Source: Herbaspirillum frisingense GSF30 (GTDB taxonomy: Bacteria; Pseudomonadota; Gammaproteobacteria; Burkholderiales; Burkholderiaceae_D). Taken from it: a stretch of DNA of 64,000 nt. The notes beneath the pieces are model-generated. The model worked only from the letters and a program-made list of their open reading frames with translations. It did not search any database and was not told the origin of the DNA. Below, piece after piece: positions 18,934 to 28,691 of the stretch. The stretch covers positions 118,509 to 182,508 of the forward strand of contig NZ_AEEC02000008.1 in NCBI RefSeq assembly GCF_000300975.2. Direction: 5' to 3'. Position 1 is the stretch's first letter. The number at the start of each line of letters is the position of its first letter. A program made the translations under genes and the position numbers.

Positions 18934-21246
18934 TCAACGCTCCGACAGCGCATCCATGACGCACAGGGCGGTCATGTTGATGATGCGGCGCACGGTGGCC
19001 GACGGCGTCAGGATATGCACCGGCTTGGCACAACCCAGCAGGATGGGGCCGATCGCCACACCGTTGCCCGATGCGGTCTTGAGCAGGTTGTAGGCGATGT
19101 TGGCGGCATCGATGTTGGGCATGACCAGCAGGTTGGCGTCACCCTTCAACGGCGAATCCGGGATCACTGCATGCAGCAGCTTGGATTCGAGCGCGGTGTC
19201 GCCGTGCATTTCGCCATCCACTTCCAGGTCCGGTGCGATCTCGCGCAGGATGCCCAGAGCTTCGCGCATCTTGCGGGCCGATTCGCTGTTGCTGGAACCG
19301 AAGTTCGAGTGCGACAGCAGGGCCGCACGCGGGTGCAGACCGAAGCGACGCATTTCCTCGGCAGCCAGCATGGTGATCTCGGCCAGCTCGCGGGCGTTGG
19401 GGTTTTCGTTGACGTGGGTGTCCACCATCACCAGCTGGCGATTGGGCAGGATCACCGCATTCATCGCGGCATAGACATTGACGCCTTCGCGCTTGCCCAG
19501 GACCTGGTCGATGTAGTGCAGGTGCAGCTGGGTGGTGCCGTAGGTGCCGCAGATCATGCCGTCGGCATCGCCCTTGTGGATCGCCATGGAGCCGATCAGG
19601 GTGTGGCGGCGACGCATTTCCAGCTTGGCGTACTGCTCGGTGACGCCCTTGCGACGGGACATCTCCAGGAAGCTTTGCCAGTAGTCGCGGTAGCGGCTGT
19701 CGAAGTTGGGGTTGATGACCTCGAAGTCGGTGCCGGGGCGCAGGCGCAGGCCGAACTTCTTGATGCGCTGTTCCAGCACTTCCGGACGGCCCACCAGGAT
19801 GGGCTTGGCCAGGTTTTCATCGACGATCACCTGCACCGCGCGCAGCACGCGCTCTTCTTCACCTTCGGCGTAGACGATGCGCTTGTTGGCTTCGGCGGCC
19901 TTCTTGGCGACCTGGAAGATCGGGCGCATGAAGGTGCCGCTGTGGTAGACGAACTGTTCCAGCTTCTCGATGTAGGCATCCATGTCCTGGATCGGACGGG
20001 CGGCCACGCCGGAGCTCTCGGCAGCACGCGCCACGGCCGGCGCGATCTTGATCATCAGGCGCGGGTCGAAGGGCTTGGGAATGATGTATTCCGGGCCGAA
20101 GGACAGGTTGGCGATGCCATAGGTGGCGGCCACGATATCGGACTGCTCGGCCTGGGCCAGCTCGGCGATGGCGTGGACGGTGGCGATCTCCATCTCGCGG
20201 GTGATGGTGGTGGCGCCCGAATCGAGCGCACCACGGAAGATGTAGGGGAAGCACAGGACGTTGTTGACCTGGTTCGGATAGTCCGAACGGCCGGTGGCGA
20301 TGATGGCGTCGTCGCGCACGGCCATGACTTCCTCGGGCAGGATTTCCGGGGTCGGGTTGGCCAGGGCCAGCACCAGCGGACGGGCCGCCATCTGCTTGAC
20401 CATCTCCGGCTTCAACACGCCTGCGGCCGACAGGCCCAGGAAGATGTCGGCATCGGGAATCACTTCGGCCAGGGTACGGGCATCGGTTTCGCGGGCGAAA
20501 CGCTCCTTGTCCGGGTCCATCAGTTCCTTGCGGCCCTTGTAGACCACGCCGGCCAGGTCGGTGACGTAGATGTTCTCGATCGGGAAGCCGAGGTCGACGA
20601 TCAGGTCCAGGCAGGCCAGCGCTGCCGCGCCCGCGCCGGAGACCACCAGCTTGACGTTCTTGATGTCCTTGCCGACCACTTTGAGGCCGTTCAGGATGGC
20701 GGCGCCGACGATGATGGCGGTGCCGTGCTGGTCATCGTGGAAGACCGGGATCTTCATCTTCTCGCGCAGCTTGCGCTCGATGTAGAAGCACTCGGGGGCC
20801 TTGATGTCTTCCAGGTTGATGCCGCCGAAGGTCGGCTCCAGGGCCGCGATGACGTCGATCAGCTTGTCCGGGTCGGTTTCGTTGATTTCGATGTCGAAGA
20901 CGTCGATGCCGGCGAACTTCTTGAACAGCACGCCCTTGCCTTCCATCACCGGCTTGGAGGCCAGCGCACCGATGTTGCCCAGGCCCAGCACGGCGGTGCC
21001 GTTGGTGATGACGGCCACCAGGTTGCCACGGGCGGTGTAGCGGAAGGCGTTCAGCGGGTCGGCCACGATTTCTTCGCAGGCCGCGGCCACGCCGGGAGAA
21101 TACGCGAGGGAGAGATCACGCTGGTTGGTCAGCAGCTTGGTGGGCGTGACCGCGATCTTGCCCGGGGTCGGAAACTCGTGGTAATCCAGCGCTGCCTGAC
21201 GAAGTTGCTGACGCACTTCTTCTTTCTTACTGATCATCGAATCCAT
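18934..21246 (-). CDS. maeB: NADP-dependent malic enzyme with phosphotransacetylase-like domain
   Basis: This 770-residue protein decarboxylates malate to pyruvate with NADP. The N-terminal malic domain contains [15 protein letters not shown] and [23 protein letters not shown]; the metal-binding segment is [26 protein letters not shown] Rossmann NADP site follows ([17 protein letters not shown]). From about residue 430 a PTA-like domain continues ([27 protein letters not shown] to the end), which in MaeB is regulatory rather than catalytic and binds acetyl-CoA. The length matches the roughly 760-residue MaeB family. Together with kgtP-dctBD it fits growth on C4-dicarboxylates. Its upstream region has two unusual palindromes. 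Confidence 0.96.
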   Translation of the reverse strand: MDSMISKKEEVRQQLRQAALDYHEFPTPGKIAVTPTKLLTNQRDLSLAYSPGVAAACEEIVADPLNAFRYTARGNLVAVITNGTAVLGLGNIGALASKPVMEGKGVLFKKFAGIDVFDIEINETDPDKLIDVIAALEPTFGGINLEDIKAPECFYIERKLREKMKIPVFHDDQHGTAIIVGAAILNGLKVVGKDIKNVKLVVSGAGAAALACLDLIVDLGFPIENIYVTDLAGVVYKGRKELMDPDKERFARETDARTLAEVIPDADIFLGLSAAGVLKPEMVKQMAARPLVLALANPTPEILPEEVMAVRDDAIIATGRSDYPNQVNNVLCFPYIFRGALDSGATTITREMEIATVHAIAELAQAEQSDIVAATYGIANLSFGPEYIIPKPFDPRLMIKIAPAVARAAESSGVAARPIQDMDAYIEKLEQFVYHSGTFMRPIFQVAKKAAEANKRIVYAEGEEERVLRAVQVIVDENLAKPILVGRPEVLEQRIKKFGLRLRPGTDFEVINPNFDSRYRDYWQSFLEMSRRKGVTEQYAKLEMRRRHTLIGSMAIHKGDADGMICGTYGTTQLHLHYIDQVLGKREGVNVYAAMNAVILPNRQLVMVDTHVNENPNARELAEITMLAAEEMRRFGLHPRAALLSHSNFGSSNSESARKMREALGILREIAPDLEVDGEMHGDTALESKLLHAVIPDSPLKGDANLLVMPNIDAANIAYNLLKTASGNGVAIGPILLGCAKPVHILTPSATVRRIINMTALCVMDALSER

Positions 21247-21386
21247 AACTCTGTATTCTCTAGTTGACTTGCGAAGGGGGTCGATTCTAGCAGAGGTCGG
21301 CCCTCAATCATAGGCCAGCGGCCTTATGCTGCCCCGCGCAAAGCCTTTTCGGGACTGGCTTTGCGGCGTTTCACCAATGGCACATG

Positions 21387-21400
21387 ATGTTCGCGAACAT
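21387..21400. promoter_or_regulatory. Perfect 14-bp palindrome upstream of maeB
   Basis: ATGTTCGCGAACAT reads identically on both strands. It lies about 140 bases upstream of maeB in the 418-base divergent gap between maeB and thiL. It is a candidate operator for a dimeric regulator. The protein is unknown. Confidence 0.5.
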
Positions 21401-21439
21401 GGGCTTTCAGCGGGCAGATGACGTCCGGTTACCGTGTGA

Positions 21440-21457
21440 TGTGCGCATTTGCGCACA
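21440..21457. promoter_or_regulatory. Perfect 18-bp palindrome between maeB and thiL
   Basis: TGTGCGCA-TT-TGCGCACA has perfect 8-bp arms and begins 39 bases after the end of the first palindrome. The spacing between dyad centres is about 55 bases. Further towards thiL, GGGG-AAAA-CCCC near 21508-21520 forms a small hairpin. Nothing else recognisable is in the gap. Confidence 0.5.
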
Positions 21458-21664
21458 GCTTGATTTCCGGCACGACAGGCTGCCACCGCCACCCAATGAC
21501 GGGTATTGGGGAAAACCCCTAGACTTTCAGGAACACATGAACCGAGCCTGGATAGTGCCCCCCCCGGGCAGCTCTCGCTGCAGCGCAACAATTCACAATC
21601 CGCACACATAGACTGACGGATATTGTGCGCCTGAAGCCATGACGGATTGGTTACAATCGGCCCC

Positions 21665-22642
21665 ATGCTTTCCGAATTCGAACTCATTGCGCGCTATTTC
21701 AGCCGCCCACCCGCCCCCGACAGCCGCACGGCGCTCGGCGTGGGGGACGACTGCGCGCTGATGACACCGGCACCGGGCATGCAACTGGCCATTTCCAGCG
21801 ACATGCTGGTCGCCGGCCGCCACTTCTTCCCCGATGCCGATCCCGCCACGCTGGGCCACAAGTGCCTGGCCGTGAACCTGTCCGACCTGGCCGCCATGGG
21901 GGCGCAGCCGATCGCCTTCACGCTGGCGCTGGCCCTGCCGGAAGCCCGCGCCGAATGGCTGGCGCCGTTTTCCCGGGGCATGCTGGCGCTGGCCGATGAA
22001 CATGGCTGCGAACTGATCGGCGGCGACACCACCAAGGGGCCGCTGACCATCAGCATCACCGTGTTCGGTGAAGTGCCGCCGCAGCAGGCGCTGCGCCGCG
22101 ACGCCGCGCGCGTCGGTGACGATCTCTGGGTCTCCGGCAGCCTGGGCGATGCGCGCCTGGCACTGGCCGGCTATCGCCGCGAATTCAGCGACGACCTGGC
22201 CGTCAATGCGGAAGAACTGGCCGTCGCCGCGCCGCGCATGCACGCACCGACCCCACGCGTGGCACTGGGCCTGGCCCTGCGCGGCATCGCCCACGCCGCC
22301 ATCGATATCTCGGATGGCCTGGCCGGTGACCTCGGCCACATCCTGACGCGCTCCCGCGTCGGCGCGACGCTGGACGTGGACGCCCTGCCGCCCGGCCCGG
22401 CGCTGCAGCAGCGCGACCTGCACCTGCGCCGCCGCTTTACGCTCTCCGGCGGTGACGACTACGAACTCTGCTTCACCGCTCCGGTACGCCAGCGCGATGC
22501 CGTCTACAAGGCCGCCCAGGCCGCCGGCACACCGGTCACCCGCATCGGCAGCATCGATGCGGCTGCCGGCCTGCGCCTGCTGGATGCGGCAGGCGAACCC
22601 CTGCAGGACACGCCGGATTCCTTCGACCATTTCCGTTCATGA
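21665..22642 (+). CDS. thiL: Thiamine-monophosphate kinase
   Basis: This is a 325-residue ATP-dependent kinase making thiamine diphosphate from thiamine monophosphate. The N-terminus SEFELIARYF is the family's usual start, hence the ATG at 21665. PurM-like motifs follow: GVGDDCAL (nucleotide and Mg binding), AISSDMLVAGRHFF, AVNLSDLAAMGAQP, GGDTTKGPL, and C-terminal IDISDGLAGDLGHI and SGGDDYELCFT. It overlaps pgpA by four bases (ATGA). The thiL-pgpA-pncC order is a common housekeeping cluster in beta- and gammaproteobacteria. Confidence 0.96.
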   Translation: MLSEFELIARYFSRPPAPDSRTALGVGDDCALMTPAPGMQLAISSDMLVAGRHFFPDADPATLGHKCLAVNLSDLAAMGAQPIAFTLALALPEARAEWLAPFSRGMLALADEHGCELIGGDTTKGPLTISITVFGEVPPQQALRRDAARVGDDLWVSGSLGDARLALAGYRREFSDDLAVNAEELAVAAPRMHAPTPRVALGLALRGIAHAAIDISDGLAGDLGHILTRSRVGATLDVDALPPGPALQQRDLHLRRRFTLSGGDDYELCFTAPVRQRDAVYKAAQAAGTPVTRIGSIDAAAGLRLLDAAGEPLQDTPDSFDHFRS

Positions 22643-23184
22643 ACCAAGCTGCCACGCCCTTCCCCCCACCGCCCCCACCCGCCCCGAAGAAACGCAAAGC
22701 CACCGCGCATTTCATGCTGGCCCATCCGGCCCACTGGATCGCCCAGGGTTTCGGCAGCGGCCTCTCGCCCATCATGCCGGGTACCGCTGGCACGCTGTTC
22801 GCCTGGCTCTCCTTCGCAGTGCTCTCCACGCGCTGGCCGCATGTCTTCACGGCCGGCAACTGGCTGGCCATCATCGTGGCCGGCTTCATCATCGGTATCT
22901 GGGCCTGCCATCGCACCGGGCAGGCGCTGAACTCGCCCGACGACGGCAGCATGGTGTGGGACGAGATCATCGCCTTCTGGCTGGTGCTGGTACTGGTGAC
23001 GCCGGCCAGCCTGAAGACGCAGTTCGCGGCCTTCGTGGTATTCCGCTTCTTCGACATGGTCAAGCCGCCGCCGATCGCCTGGTTCGACCGCCGCTTCAAG
23101 GGCGGCTTCGGCGTGATGTGGGACGACATCCTGGCCGCCTTCTATACCCTGCTGGTCTTTGCCTTCTGGCGCGCCTACTGGTAA
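22639..23184 (+). CDS. pgpA: Phosphatidylglycerophosphatase A
   Basis: This 181-residue inner-membrane phosphatase makes phosphatidylglycerol from its phosphate precursor. Family features are FMLAHPAHWIAQGFGSGLSPIMPGTAGTL near the N-terminus, the DDGSMVWDEIIAFW motif and FRFFDMVKPPPIAWFDRRFKGGFGVMWDDILA, which carries the conserved acidic residues. Four hydrophobic helices are present. It is translationally coupled to thiL. The roughly 35-residue Pro/Ala/Lys-rich N-terminal extension before FMLAHPAHW is longer than in E. coli PgpA. Confidence 0.95.
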   Translation: MNQAATPFPPPPPPAPKKRKATAHFMLAHPAHWIAQGFGSGLSPIMPGTAGTLFAWLSFAVLSTRWPHVFTAGNWLAIIVAGFIIGIWACHRTGQALNSPDDGSMVWDEIIAFWLVLVLVTPASLKTQFAAFVVFRFFDMVKPPPIAWFDRRFKGGFGVMWDDILAAFYTLLVFAFWRAYW

Positions 23185-23316
23185 GTGAACAATCAGCGCT
23201 TGTCCGATACAACAAGAGCCGACATCGGAGTATGCTAGTTCGCGCAAGTTGATCAACCGACCGTGGTCCGCCCCGCACGACGGGCCGAGACTGCGGCACA
23301 GCCGAGGATGACACTC

Positions 23317-23799
23317 ATGGACAGCACGATAGACCTAGCCACCCGCGTGGGCCAGACTCTCAAAGCCAAGGGCCTGCTGCTCGCCACTGCAGAATCGTGT
23401 ACCGGCGGCGGCATTGCCCACGCCATCACGGAGATCGCCGGATCGTCGGAATGGTTCGACTGCGGTTTCGTCACCTATTCGAACGCTTCCAAGAATGAAC
23501 TGCTGGACATTTCCGAAGCCCTGATTGCCCAGCATGGCGCCGTCAGCGAGGAGATCGCCGGCGCCATGGCCGAGGGCGCGGTGGCCAACAGCAGTTCGGA
23601 CCTGGCCGTCTCCACCACCGGCATCGCCGGCCCCGGTGGCGCGGTGCCGGGCAAGCCGGTGGGCACCGTCTGCTTCGGCTGGCGTGTAGGCGACAAGACC
23701 TATACCGAGCGCCTGGTCTTCAAGGGCGACCGCCAGCAGGTGCGCGCCCAGACGGTGGATCATGCGCTGAAGGGCTTGCTCAAGCTGCTGGCCGATTGA
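23317..23799 (+). CDS. pncC: Nicotinamide-nucleotide amidohydrolase (CinA C-terminal type)
   Basis: This 160-residue enzyme deamidates nicotinamide mononucleotide to nicotinate mononucleotide. It consists only of the CinA C-terminal domain: LLLATAESCTGGGIAHAITEIAGSS carries the catalytic Ser/Thr region, and STTGIAGPGGAVPGKPVGTV is the second signature. The ATG at 23317 has a GAGG site about nine bases upstream, whereas the ATG at 23308 is too close to it. The gene follows pgpA after 132 bases and ends at a bidirectional terminator shared with pyrF. Confidence 0.93.
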   Translation: MDSTIDLATRVGQTLKAKGLLLATAESCTGGGIAHAITEIAGSSEWFDCGFVTYSNASKNELLDISEALIAQHGAVSEEIAGAMAEGAVANSSSDLAVSTTGIAGPGGAVPGKPVGTVCFGWRVGDKTYTERLVFKGDRQQVRAQTVDHALKGLLKLLAD

Positions 23800-23832
23800 A
23801 TTCGGCCGGACTGAATCCGGCCCATCAAGACA

Positions 23833-23865
23833 AAGGCGGCGCTCCATCGGAGTCGCCGCCTTTTT
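23833..23865 (+). terminator. Bidirectional terminator between pncC and pyrF
   Basis: AAGGCGGCG-CTCC pairs with GGAG-T-CGCCGCCTT over the interval, with one bulged T, and ends in TTTTT. The mirrored A-tract on the other side lets it serve the convergent pyrF gene as well. Confidence 0.88.
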
Positions 23866-23886
23866 CATGGCACCGTCGCTTCAGGA

Positions 23887-24705
23887 TCAGCGGAAGCGGT
23901 TGATCGCGTCACGCGTTTCGATGGCCACGCGGCGCGCGGCCGCGGCGAAGTCTTCACCTTCCTGCGGCTTGGCGTACAGGATGGCGCGCGAGGAATTGAT
24001 CATCATGCCGGTGCCGGCGGCGGTCCTGCCGGATTTCACGGTGGCTTCGACGTCCCCGCCCTGGGCGCCCACGCCCGGGACCAGCAGGGGCATGTCACCG
24101 ATGATGGCGCGTACCTGCGCCAGCTCGTGCGGGAAGGTCGCGCCCACCACCAGGCCGCACTGACCGTTGGTATTCCACTTCTCGGCCACCAGGCGCGCCA
24201 CGTGCTGGTACAGCGGCTTGCCATCGACTTCCAGGAACTGCAGGTCCGAACCACCGGCGTTGGAGGTGCGGCACAGCACGATCACGCCGCGATCCTTCCA
24301 CTCCAGGTAGGGCGAGACCGAGTCCCAGCCCATGTAGGGGCTGACGGTGACGACATCGGCGTCATAGCGCTCGAAGGCTTCGCGGGCGTATTGTTCGGCG
24401 GTAGCGCCGATATCACCGCGCTTGGCATCCAACACCAGGGGGATCTCGGGATAGTTGCTGCGCAGATAGGCGCAGATGCGCTCCAGCTGTTCTTCCGCGC
24501 CCAGCGCGGCGAAATAGGCGATCTGCGGCTTGAAGGCACAGGCGGCCTCGGCGGTGGCATCGATGATGGCGCGGCAGAATTCGAAGATCGCGTCCGGGCG
24601 GCCTTGCAGCTCGGCCGGGAATTTCTTGAGGTCGGGGTCCAGGCCCACGCACAGCAGGGAATTGCGCGAAGTCCACGCAGCGTTGAGTTTCTCGATGAAT
24701 GTCAC
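23887..24705 (-). CDS. pyrF: Orotidine-5'-phosphate decarboxylase, type 2
   Basis: This 272-residue protein is the last enzyme of UMP synthesis. The length and motifs match the group 2 (mycobacterial-type) Pyr[17 protein letters not shown] near the N-terminus, [18 protein letters not shown] (catalytic Lys/Asp set), [18 protein letters not shown] and [18 protein letters not shown]. The start is a GTG at 24705, preceded by AAAGG at suitable spacing; the open frame extends far upstream only because it lacks stops. The gene is convergent with pncC and shares its terminator. Confidence 0.95.
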   Translation of the reverse strand: MTFIEKLNAAWTSRNSLLCVGLDPDLKKFPAELQGRPDAIFEFCRAIIDATAEAACAFKPQIAYFAALGAEEQLERICAYLRSNYPEIPLVLDAKRGDIGATAEQYAREAFERYDADVVTVSPYMGWDSVSPYLEWKDRGVIVLCRTSNAGGSDLQFLEVDGKPLYQHVARLVAEKWNTNGQCGLVVGATFPHELAQVRAIIGDMPLLVPGVGAQGGDVEATVKSGRTAAGTGMMINSSRAILYAKPQEGEDFAAAARRVAIETRDAINRFR

Positions 24706-24870
24706 GGTGGTGCCTTTAACTGAAAGATGCGCTATTGTAGCGCGCCGGCACGGCCCGATCTCGATATTTGACTGATGTTCAGCGGTTTTCCCGGAACATC
24801 GGGCACTTGGCGTGGATTTTCCGGTCTCATGCGCTCTCATTGCTTCACTTTTGCTACGAGGAAACACAAC

Positions 24871-25464
24871 ATGAAAAAACTCTTCGCCTGGCTGGCCGTC
24901 GCCATGACGGCCCTGACCCTCTCCGGCTGCGGCTACAACGAGTTCCAGGCCAAGGACGAGGCCACCAAGGCCGCCTGGGGCGAAGTGGTCAACCAGTACC
25001 AGCGCCGCGCCGACCTGATCCCCAACCTGGTCAACACCGTCAAGGGCTATGCCTCGCACGAGAAGGACACCCTGGAAGCCGTCACCCGCGCCCGCGCCGC
25101 TGCCACCAGCTTCCAGATCACGCCGGAGGTGCTCAATGATCCGCAGGCCTTCGCCAAGTTCCAGCAGGTGCAGGGCGAGCTGTCCTCGGCGCTGTCGCGC
25201 CTGATGGTGGTGTCCGAGAACTACCCGCAGCTGAAGGCCGACGCCAGCTTCCGCGACCTGCAATCGCAACTGGAAGGCACCGAGAACCGCATCACCGTGG
25301 CCCGCCAGCGCTACATCGCAGCGGTCAAGGACTACAACATCCTGGCGCGCAGCTTCCCCACCAACCTCACCGCCAAGCTGTTCAGCTACGAGGTCAAGCC
25401 GTCCTTCACGGTGGATAACGAAAAAGCCATCTCGACCGCCCCCGCGGTCAACTTCGGCAAGTAA
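24871..25464 (+). CDS. lemA: LemA family lipoprotein
   Basis: This is a 197-residue LemA protein. The signal peptide ends in a lipobox ([12 protein letters not shown], Cys20), so it is probably a lipoprotein, whereas many LemA proteins have a plain membrane anchor. The family core is clear: [27 protein letters not shown], then [11 protein letters not shown] and [26 protein letters not shown]. The ATG at 24871 follows a GAGGAAA site. It is the first gene of a lemA-TPM-TPM operon, a widespread arrangement whose biochemical role is poorly defined but is associated with the cell envelope. Confidence 0.93.
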   Translation: MKKLFAWLAVAMTALTLSGCGYNEFQAKDEATKAAWGEVVNQYQRRADLIPNLVNTVKGYASHEKDTLEAVTRARAAATSFQITPEVLNDPQAFAKFQQVQGELSSALSRLMVVSENYPQLKADASFRDLQSQLEGTENRITVARQRYIAAVKDYNILARSFPTNLTAKLFSYEVKPSFTVDNEKAISTAPAVNFGK

Positions 25465-25484
25465 TCTGCCCGCCCCGGTCCGCC

Positions 25485-26351
25485 ATGCGCAAGCTGCTCA
25501 TCACCTGCTGGCTGTTGATCCTCCTGCCCCTGGCTGGCCTGGCCCGGGCCGATGACGGCCTGGTGGCCGTGCCGCCCTTGTCGTCCCACGTCATCGACCA
25601 GATCCACCTGCTGCAGCCGCAACAGCAGCAGGCCCTGGAAGGCGTGCTGGCCGAGATCGAGCAGCGCACCGGCAGCCAGATCGCGGTACTGCTGATGTCC
25701 TCCACCGCGCCGGAAGCCATCGAGCAATACAGCATCCGCGTGGCCGATGCCTGGCAACTGGGCCGCAAGGGTGTGGATGACGGTGTGCTGCTCATCGTCG
25801 CCCGCGACAATCCCAAGTCGCTGCGGCGCCTGCGCATCGAAGCCGGACGCGGCGTGCAGGGCAGCCTCACCGATGCCCAATCCAAGCGCATCCTGGAAGA
25901 CGTGATCGCACCGCATTTCCGCCAGAACGATTTCTACGGCGGCCTGGCCGCCGGCGTGACCGCCATCACCACCCTGCTGGAACAGGAAAAACTGCCCGCC
26001 GCCCAGCGCCACACCGGGCCTGTGCAGGCTGATGACGGTGGTGGCTGGTCGACGCTGATGGTGATCGTGCTGTTCCTGGTGGTGTTCTTTGCCATGCTGC
26101 TGAAGTCGCGCCGCGGCGCCCGCAACACGCTGGACAACAATGACTGGGGCCGAGGCCGGGGACGCGCCACCACGGCCGGCGTCATCATCGGCAGCATCCT
26201 CGACGAAGCGGCACGCCAGGCCGCCTCCGGACGCGGCTGGCCGCGCTCGGGGGGTGGCGGTGGTGGAGGCTTTGGCGGCTCCTCCGGCGGTGGCGGGTTC
26301 TCCGGCGGTGGTGGCAGCTTCGATGGTGGCGGCGCTTCAGGAGACTGGTGA
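25485..26351 (+). CDS. TPM-domain membrane protein (YgcG family)
   Basis: This is a 288-residue protein. A signal peptide (residues 1-22) is followed by a TPM phosphatase-like domain (about 30-170) with [38 protein letters not shown], and the [21 protein letters not shown] stretch. A transmembrane helix lies at about 184-202 ([18 protein letters not shown]), and the C-terminus is a long Gly/Ser-rich tail ending [11 protein letters not shown], typical of this family. It is 20 bases downstream of lemA. Plant TPM proteins act in photosystem repair; bacterial function is unproven. Confidence 0.88.
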   Translation: MRKLLITCWLLILLPLAGLARADDGLVAVPPLSSHVIDQIHLLQPQQQQALEGVLAEIEQRTGSQIAVLLMSSTAPEAIEQYSIRVADAWQLGRKGVDDGVLLIVARDNPKSLRRLRIEAGRGVQGSLTDAQSKRILEDVIAPHFRQNDFYGGLAAGVTAITTLLEQEKLPAAQRHTGPVQADDGGGWSTLMVIVLFLVVFFAMLLKSRRGARNTLDNNDWGRGRGRATTAGVIIGSILDEAARQAASGRGWPRSGGGGGGGFGGSSGGGGFSGGGGSFDGGGASGDW

Positions 26352-26352
26352 C

Positions 26353-26880
26353 ATGCCTCACAACACCCCATCCCCTTCCCTGCCGGTGCGCCTGATGCGC
26401 CATCTGCGCAGCACCCGCACCACGGCGCGGCGTGCCTTCCCCTCGACCACGCTCAAGGCCATCCAGGCCAGCATCGGCGAAGGGGAGCAACGGCACCGGG
26501 CGCAGGTCCGCGTGATTGTCGAAGCCGCCTTGTCACTGGGTGCCGTGCGACGCGGCGAAAGCGCCAGACAGCGCGCCCACGAACTGTTTTCGCACTACCG
26601 CATCTGGGATACCGAAGAAAACTGCGGCGTGCTGGTCTACATCAACCTGGCCGACCGCAAGGTGGAAATCGTCGCTGATCGTGGCATCAATCGACATGTC
26701 ACCCGCGAGCAGTGGCAAGAGGTGTGCCGCCTGATGACGGCGGGTTATGCCAGGGGTGATTACGAATCCAGTACCCTGCAAGCGCTGGCCGCCCTGCATG
26801 CGCTGCTACAGACGGCGATGCCGCGCCAGGATGACGACCGCGACCACAACGAACTCTCCGACAAACCCCTGCTGCTGTAG
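26353..26880 (+). CDS. Second TPM-domain protein (soluble form)
   Basis: This is a 175-residue protein with a shorter TPM domain: VRVIVEAALSLGAVRRGESARQRAHELFSHYRIWDTEENCGVLVYINLADRKVEIVADRGI corresponds to the core of the preceding gene. There is no signal peptide or C-terminal Gly-rich tail, but the N-terminus is basic (RLMRHLRSTRTTARR). It starts two bases after the first TPM gene, completing a three-gene lemA operon. The LemA-TPM-TPM trio is common in betaproteobacteria, where the second TPM protein lacks the membrane anchor. Confidence 0.85.
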   Translation: MPHNTPSPSLPVRLMRHLRSTRTTARRAFPSTTLKAIQASIGEGEQRHRAQVRVIVEAALSLGAVRRGESARQRAHELFSHYRIWDTEENCGVLVYINLADRKVEIVADRGINRHVTREQWQEVCRLMTAGYARGDYESSTLQALAALHALLQTAMPRQDDDRDHNELSDKPLLL

Positions 26881-26904
26881 ACAAGCCGCCTTGGAGCTGG
26901 CGCC

Positions 26905-28350
26905 TCAACCGTTCTCGTACACCCACTGCAGCAAGGCATCCTGTGCCTTCTGCCCATTGGGTGCGGCAGCGTGGTTGATCAGGAACACCACCACATAGGT
27001 CTTGCCCGAGGCCGCCTGCACGTAGCCGGCGATCGAGCGTACATCGTTCAGGGTACCGGTCTTGATGTGGGCCTGGCCGGCCACGCTCTGCGTCTTCAGG
27101 CGTCGGCGCATGGTGCCGTCATAGCCCACCAGCGGCAGCGAGGAAATGAACTCCGGCATCAGCGGCGAACGGTAGGCCTGCACCAGCACGCTGGCCAGCA
27201 GCGAGGGCGTGACCCGCTCCACCCGCGACAGGCCGGCGCCATTCTCGATGGCCAGTCCATTGGTATCGATGCCCTTGTCGTTGAGCCAGCCGCGCACGAC
27301 GCGTGCGGCATTGACCGTGTCGCCCGGCTGCCCGGTCATCTCGGCGCCCAGCGTGAGCAGCACCTGGCGCGCCATGACGTTGTTGCTGTACTTGTTGATG
27401 TCGCGGATGACTTCCGGCAGCGTCGGCGATTGCACCTCCACCATCAGCCGCGCCGAGGGCGTGACCACCCCGTTGACCACGCGCCCGGAAAAACTGCCAC
27501 CCAACTCGGCCCACATCTGGACAAAACTGGCGCCGACATACTGCGCATTGTTCATGCGGTAGGGGTGCACGTACCACACCCGCGGCCCGCAATCGGCAGC
27601 GTAGGTGCCACCGAAGCTGGCACCATTGATGTCGTTGTTGAGCATCAGCTTGCCCTGCCAGTCACCGCAAGGCTCCTGCGACAGGCGCGGGGGAGTGATG
27701 GTGAAACCGGCCATGGGCGGGTCCATGCTGACATTGACCACACCGGCGGCGGCATCCGGCTCGAAGCGGAAGGCCTGGGTACGGTAGTTCAGCAGCAAGG
27801 CATCGGGGCCGGCGTTGTAGGGCTTCTGCGGATCGCCGTCGAACTGCGAGGGGTCATAACTGGACTCGGCGAAATAGCTGCGGTCCAGCACCAGATTGCC
27901 GCGGATGTCCTTGATGCCGCGCGCGCGCAGCTGGCGCAGGAACAGCCAGAAATTTTCCAGCACCAGCTTGGGGTCGCCACCGCCCTTGAGAATCAGGTCG
28001 CCATTGAGTACACCACCGGCCAGGCTGCCATCGATGTAGGCCTGGGTCTTCCACATGTAGGTGGGGCCCAGCATTTCCAGCGCAGCGTCGGTGGTCACCA
28101 GCTTCATGACCGAGGCGGGGTTGAAGGGCTGGCCGACATTGCTGGACGCCAGCAGGCGCTTGCCGCTCTCGGCATCGACCACCACCACGCCGGTGTTCTG
28201 CTGCGGGATATGCGCCACGCGCAGCGCGCCCACCACCGGTGGCGGCAGGCCTTGCGCAAACAGCGACGATGCAGGCACCAGCAGCGCGACGGCCAGCGTG
28301 AAGGACGAGAGAGAAAGGCGGCGCAGCGCAGGAGAGGAGAAACGGAACAT
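26905..28350 (-). CDS. dacB: D-alanyl-D-alanine carboxypeptidase/endopeptidase (PBP4)
   Basis: This 481-residue periplasmic class C penicillin-binding protein trims peptidoglycan cross-links. The signal peptide ends near LLVPASSLFAQG. Active-site motifs are S-x-x-K in FNPASVMKLVTTDA, the SxN box in INKYSNNVMARQ, and KTG in AHIKTGTLNDVRSIAGY. The large insertion between the first and second motifs, characteristic of DacB, is present (GVLNGDLILKGGGDPKLV). It is convergent with the lemA operon. Loss of PBP4 is a known inducer signal for AmpR-controlled beta-lactamases in other bacteria. A connection to the bla locus here is only a possibility. Confidence 0.95.
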   Translation of the reverse strand: MFRFSSPALRRLSLSSFTLAVALLVPASSLFAQGLPPPVVGALRVAHIPQQNTGVVVVDAESGKRLLASSNVGQPFNPASVMKLVTTDAALEMLGPTYMWKTQAYIDGSLAGGVLNGDLILKGGGDPKLVLENFWLFLRQLRARGIKDIRGNLVLDRSYFAESSYDPSQFDGDPQKPYNAGPDALLLNYRTQAFRFEPDAAAGVVNVSMDPPMAGFTITPPRLSQEPCGDWQGKLMLNNDINGASFGGTYAADCGPRVWYVHPYRMNNAQYVGASFVQMWAELGGSFSGRVVNGVVTPSARLMVEVQSPTLPEVIRDINKYSNNVMARQVLLTLGAEMTGQPGDTVNAARVVRGWLNDKGIDTNGLAIENGAGLSRVERVTPSLLASVLVQAYRSPLMPEFISSLPLVGYDGTMRRRLKTQSVAGQAHIKTGTLNDVRSIAGYVQAASGKTYVVVFLINHAAAPNGQKAQDALLQWVYENG

Positions 28351-28574
28351 GATCAGCGGGTCGACAGGAAGCAGGCATTATAGGGGATCGACAATGTCGC
28401 TTGCGCCGACGGGGGGCAGGGATCAACCCTGCTGCATCGGGACATCAGGGCGTCATACCGCCGTGCGACACTGCCATCCCACTGACAAACAGTCATCGGC
28501 GCGGGTTCCCGCCCTGCTCCAGATCAAGGCCCGCGCACACCGGGTCGATCCAGGCTTGCCTGCAATGTGGTAGT

Positions 28575-28601
28575 GGGGTTACGCTTGCGGACCCCTTTTT
28601 T
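28575..28601 (+). terminator. Weak terminator-like hairpin in the leader of the diguanylate cyclase gene
   Basis: GGGGT (28575-28579) and ACCCC (28591-28595) can pair across an 11-base loop and are followed by TTTTTT. It is about 90 bases upstream of the GGDEF gene and downstream of nothing that needs termination on this strand, so it may attenuate the leader. The 341-base gap (28351-28691) shows no other clear signal. Confidence 0.35.
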
Positions 28602-28691
28602 GAATCGGTACGTACGTCATCGCACTGGCCCTGCCGTTACGCCGGGATGGCTAGCCCCGAATGGACCGGATCGAAAGAACAACAGCACACC

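Noticed and set aside
18901..21267. 788-codon open frame on the plus strand opposite maeB
   Set aside because: Low-complexity antisense translation; maeB has full domain signatures and its own terminator.
21304..21687. 127-codon minus-strand frame between maeB and thiL
   Set aside because: Runs across both palindromes, has atypical Ser/Cys-rich composition and no ribosome-binding site.
23887..25269. pyrF as a 460-residue protein with an N-terminal extension
   Set aside because: The extension lies antisense to lemA and the intergenic region; the GTG at 24705 gives the normal length for type 2 PyrF.
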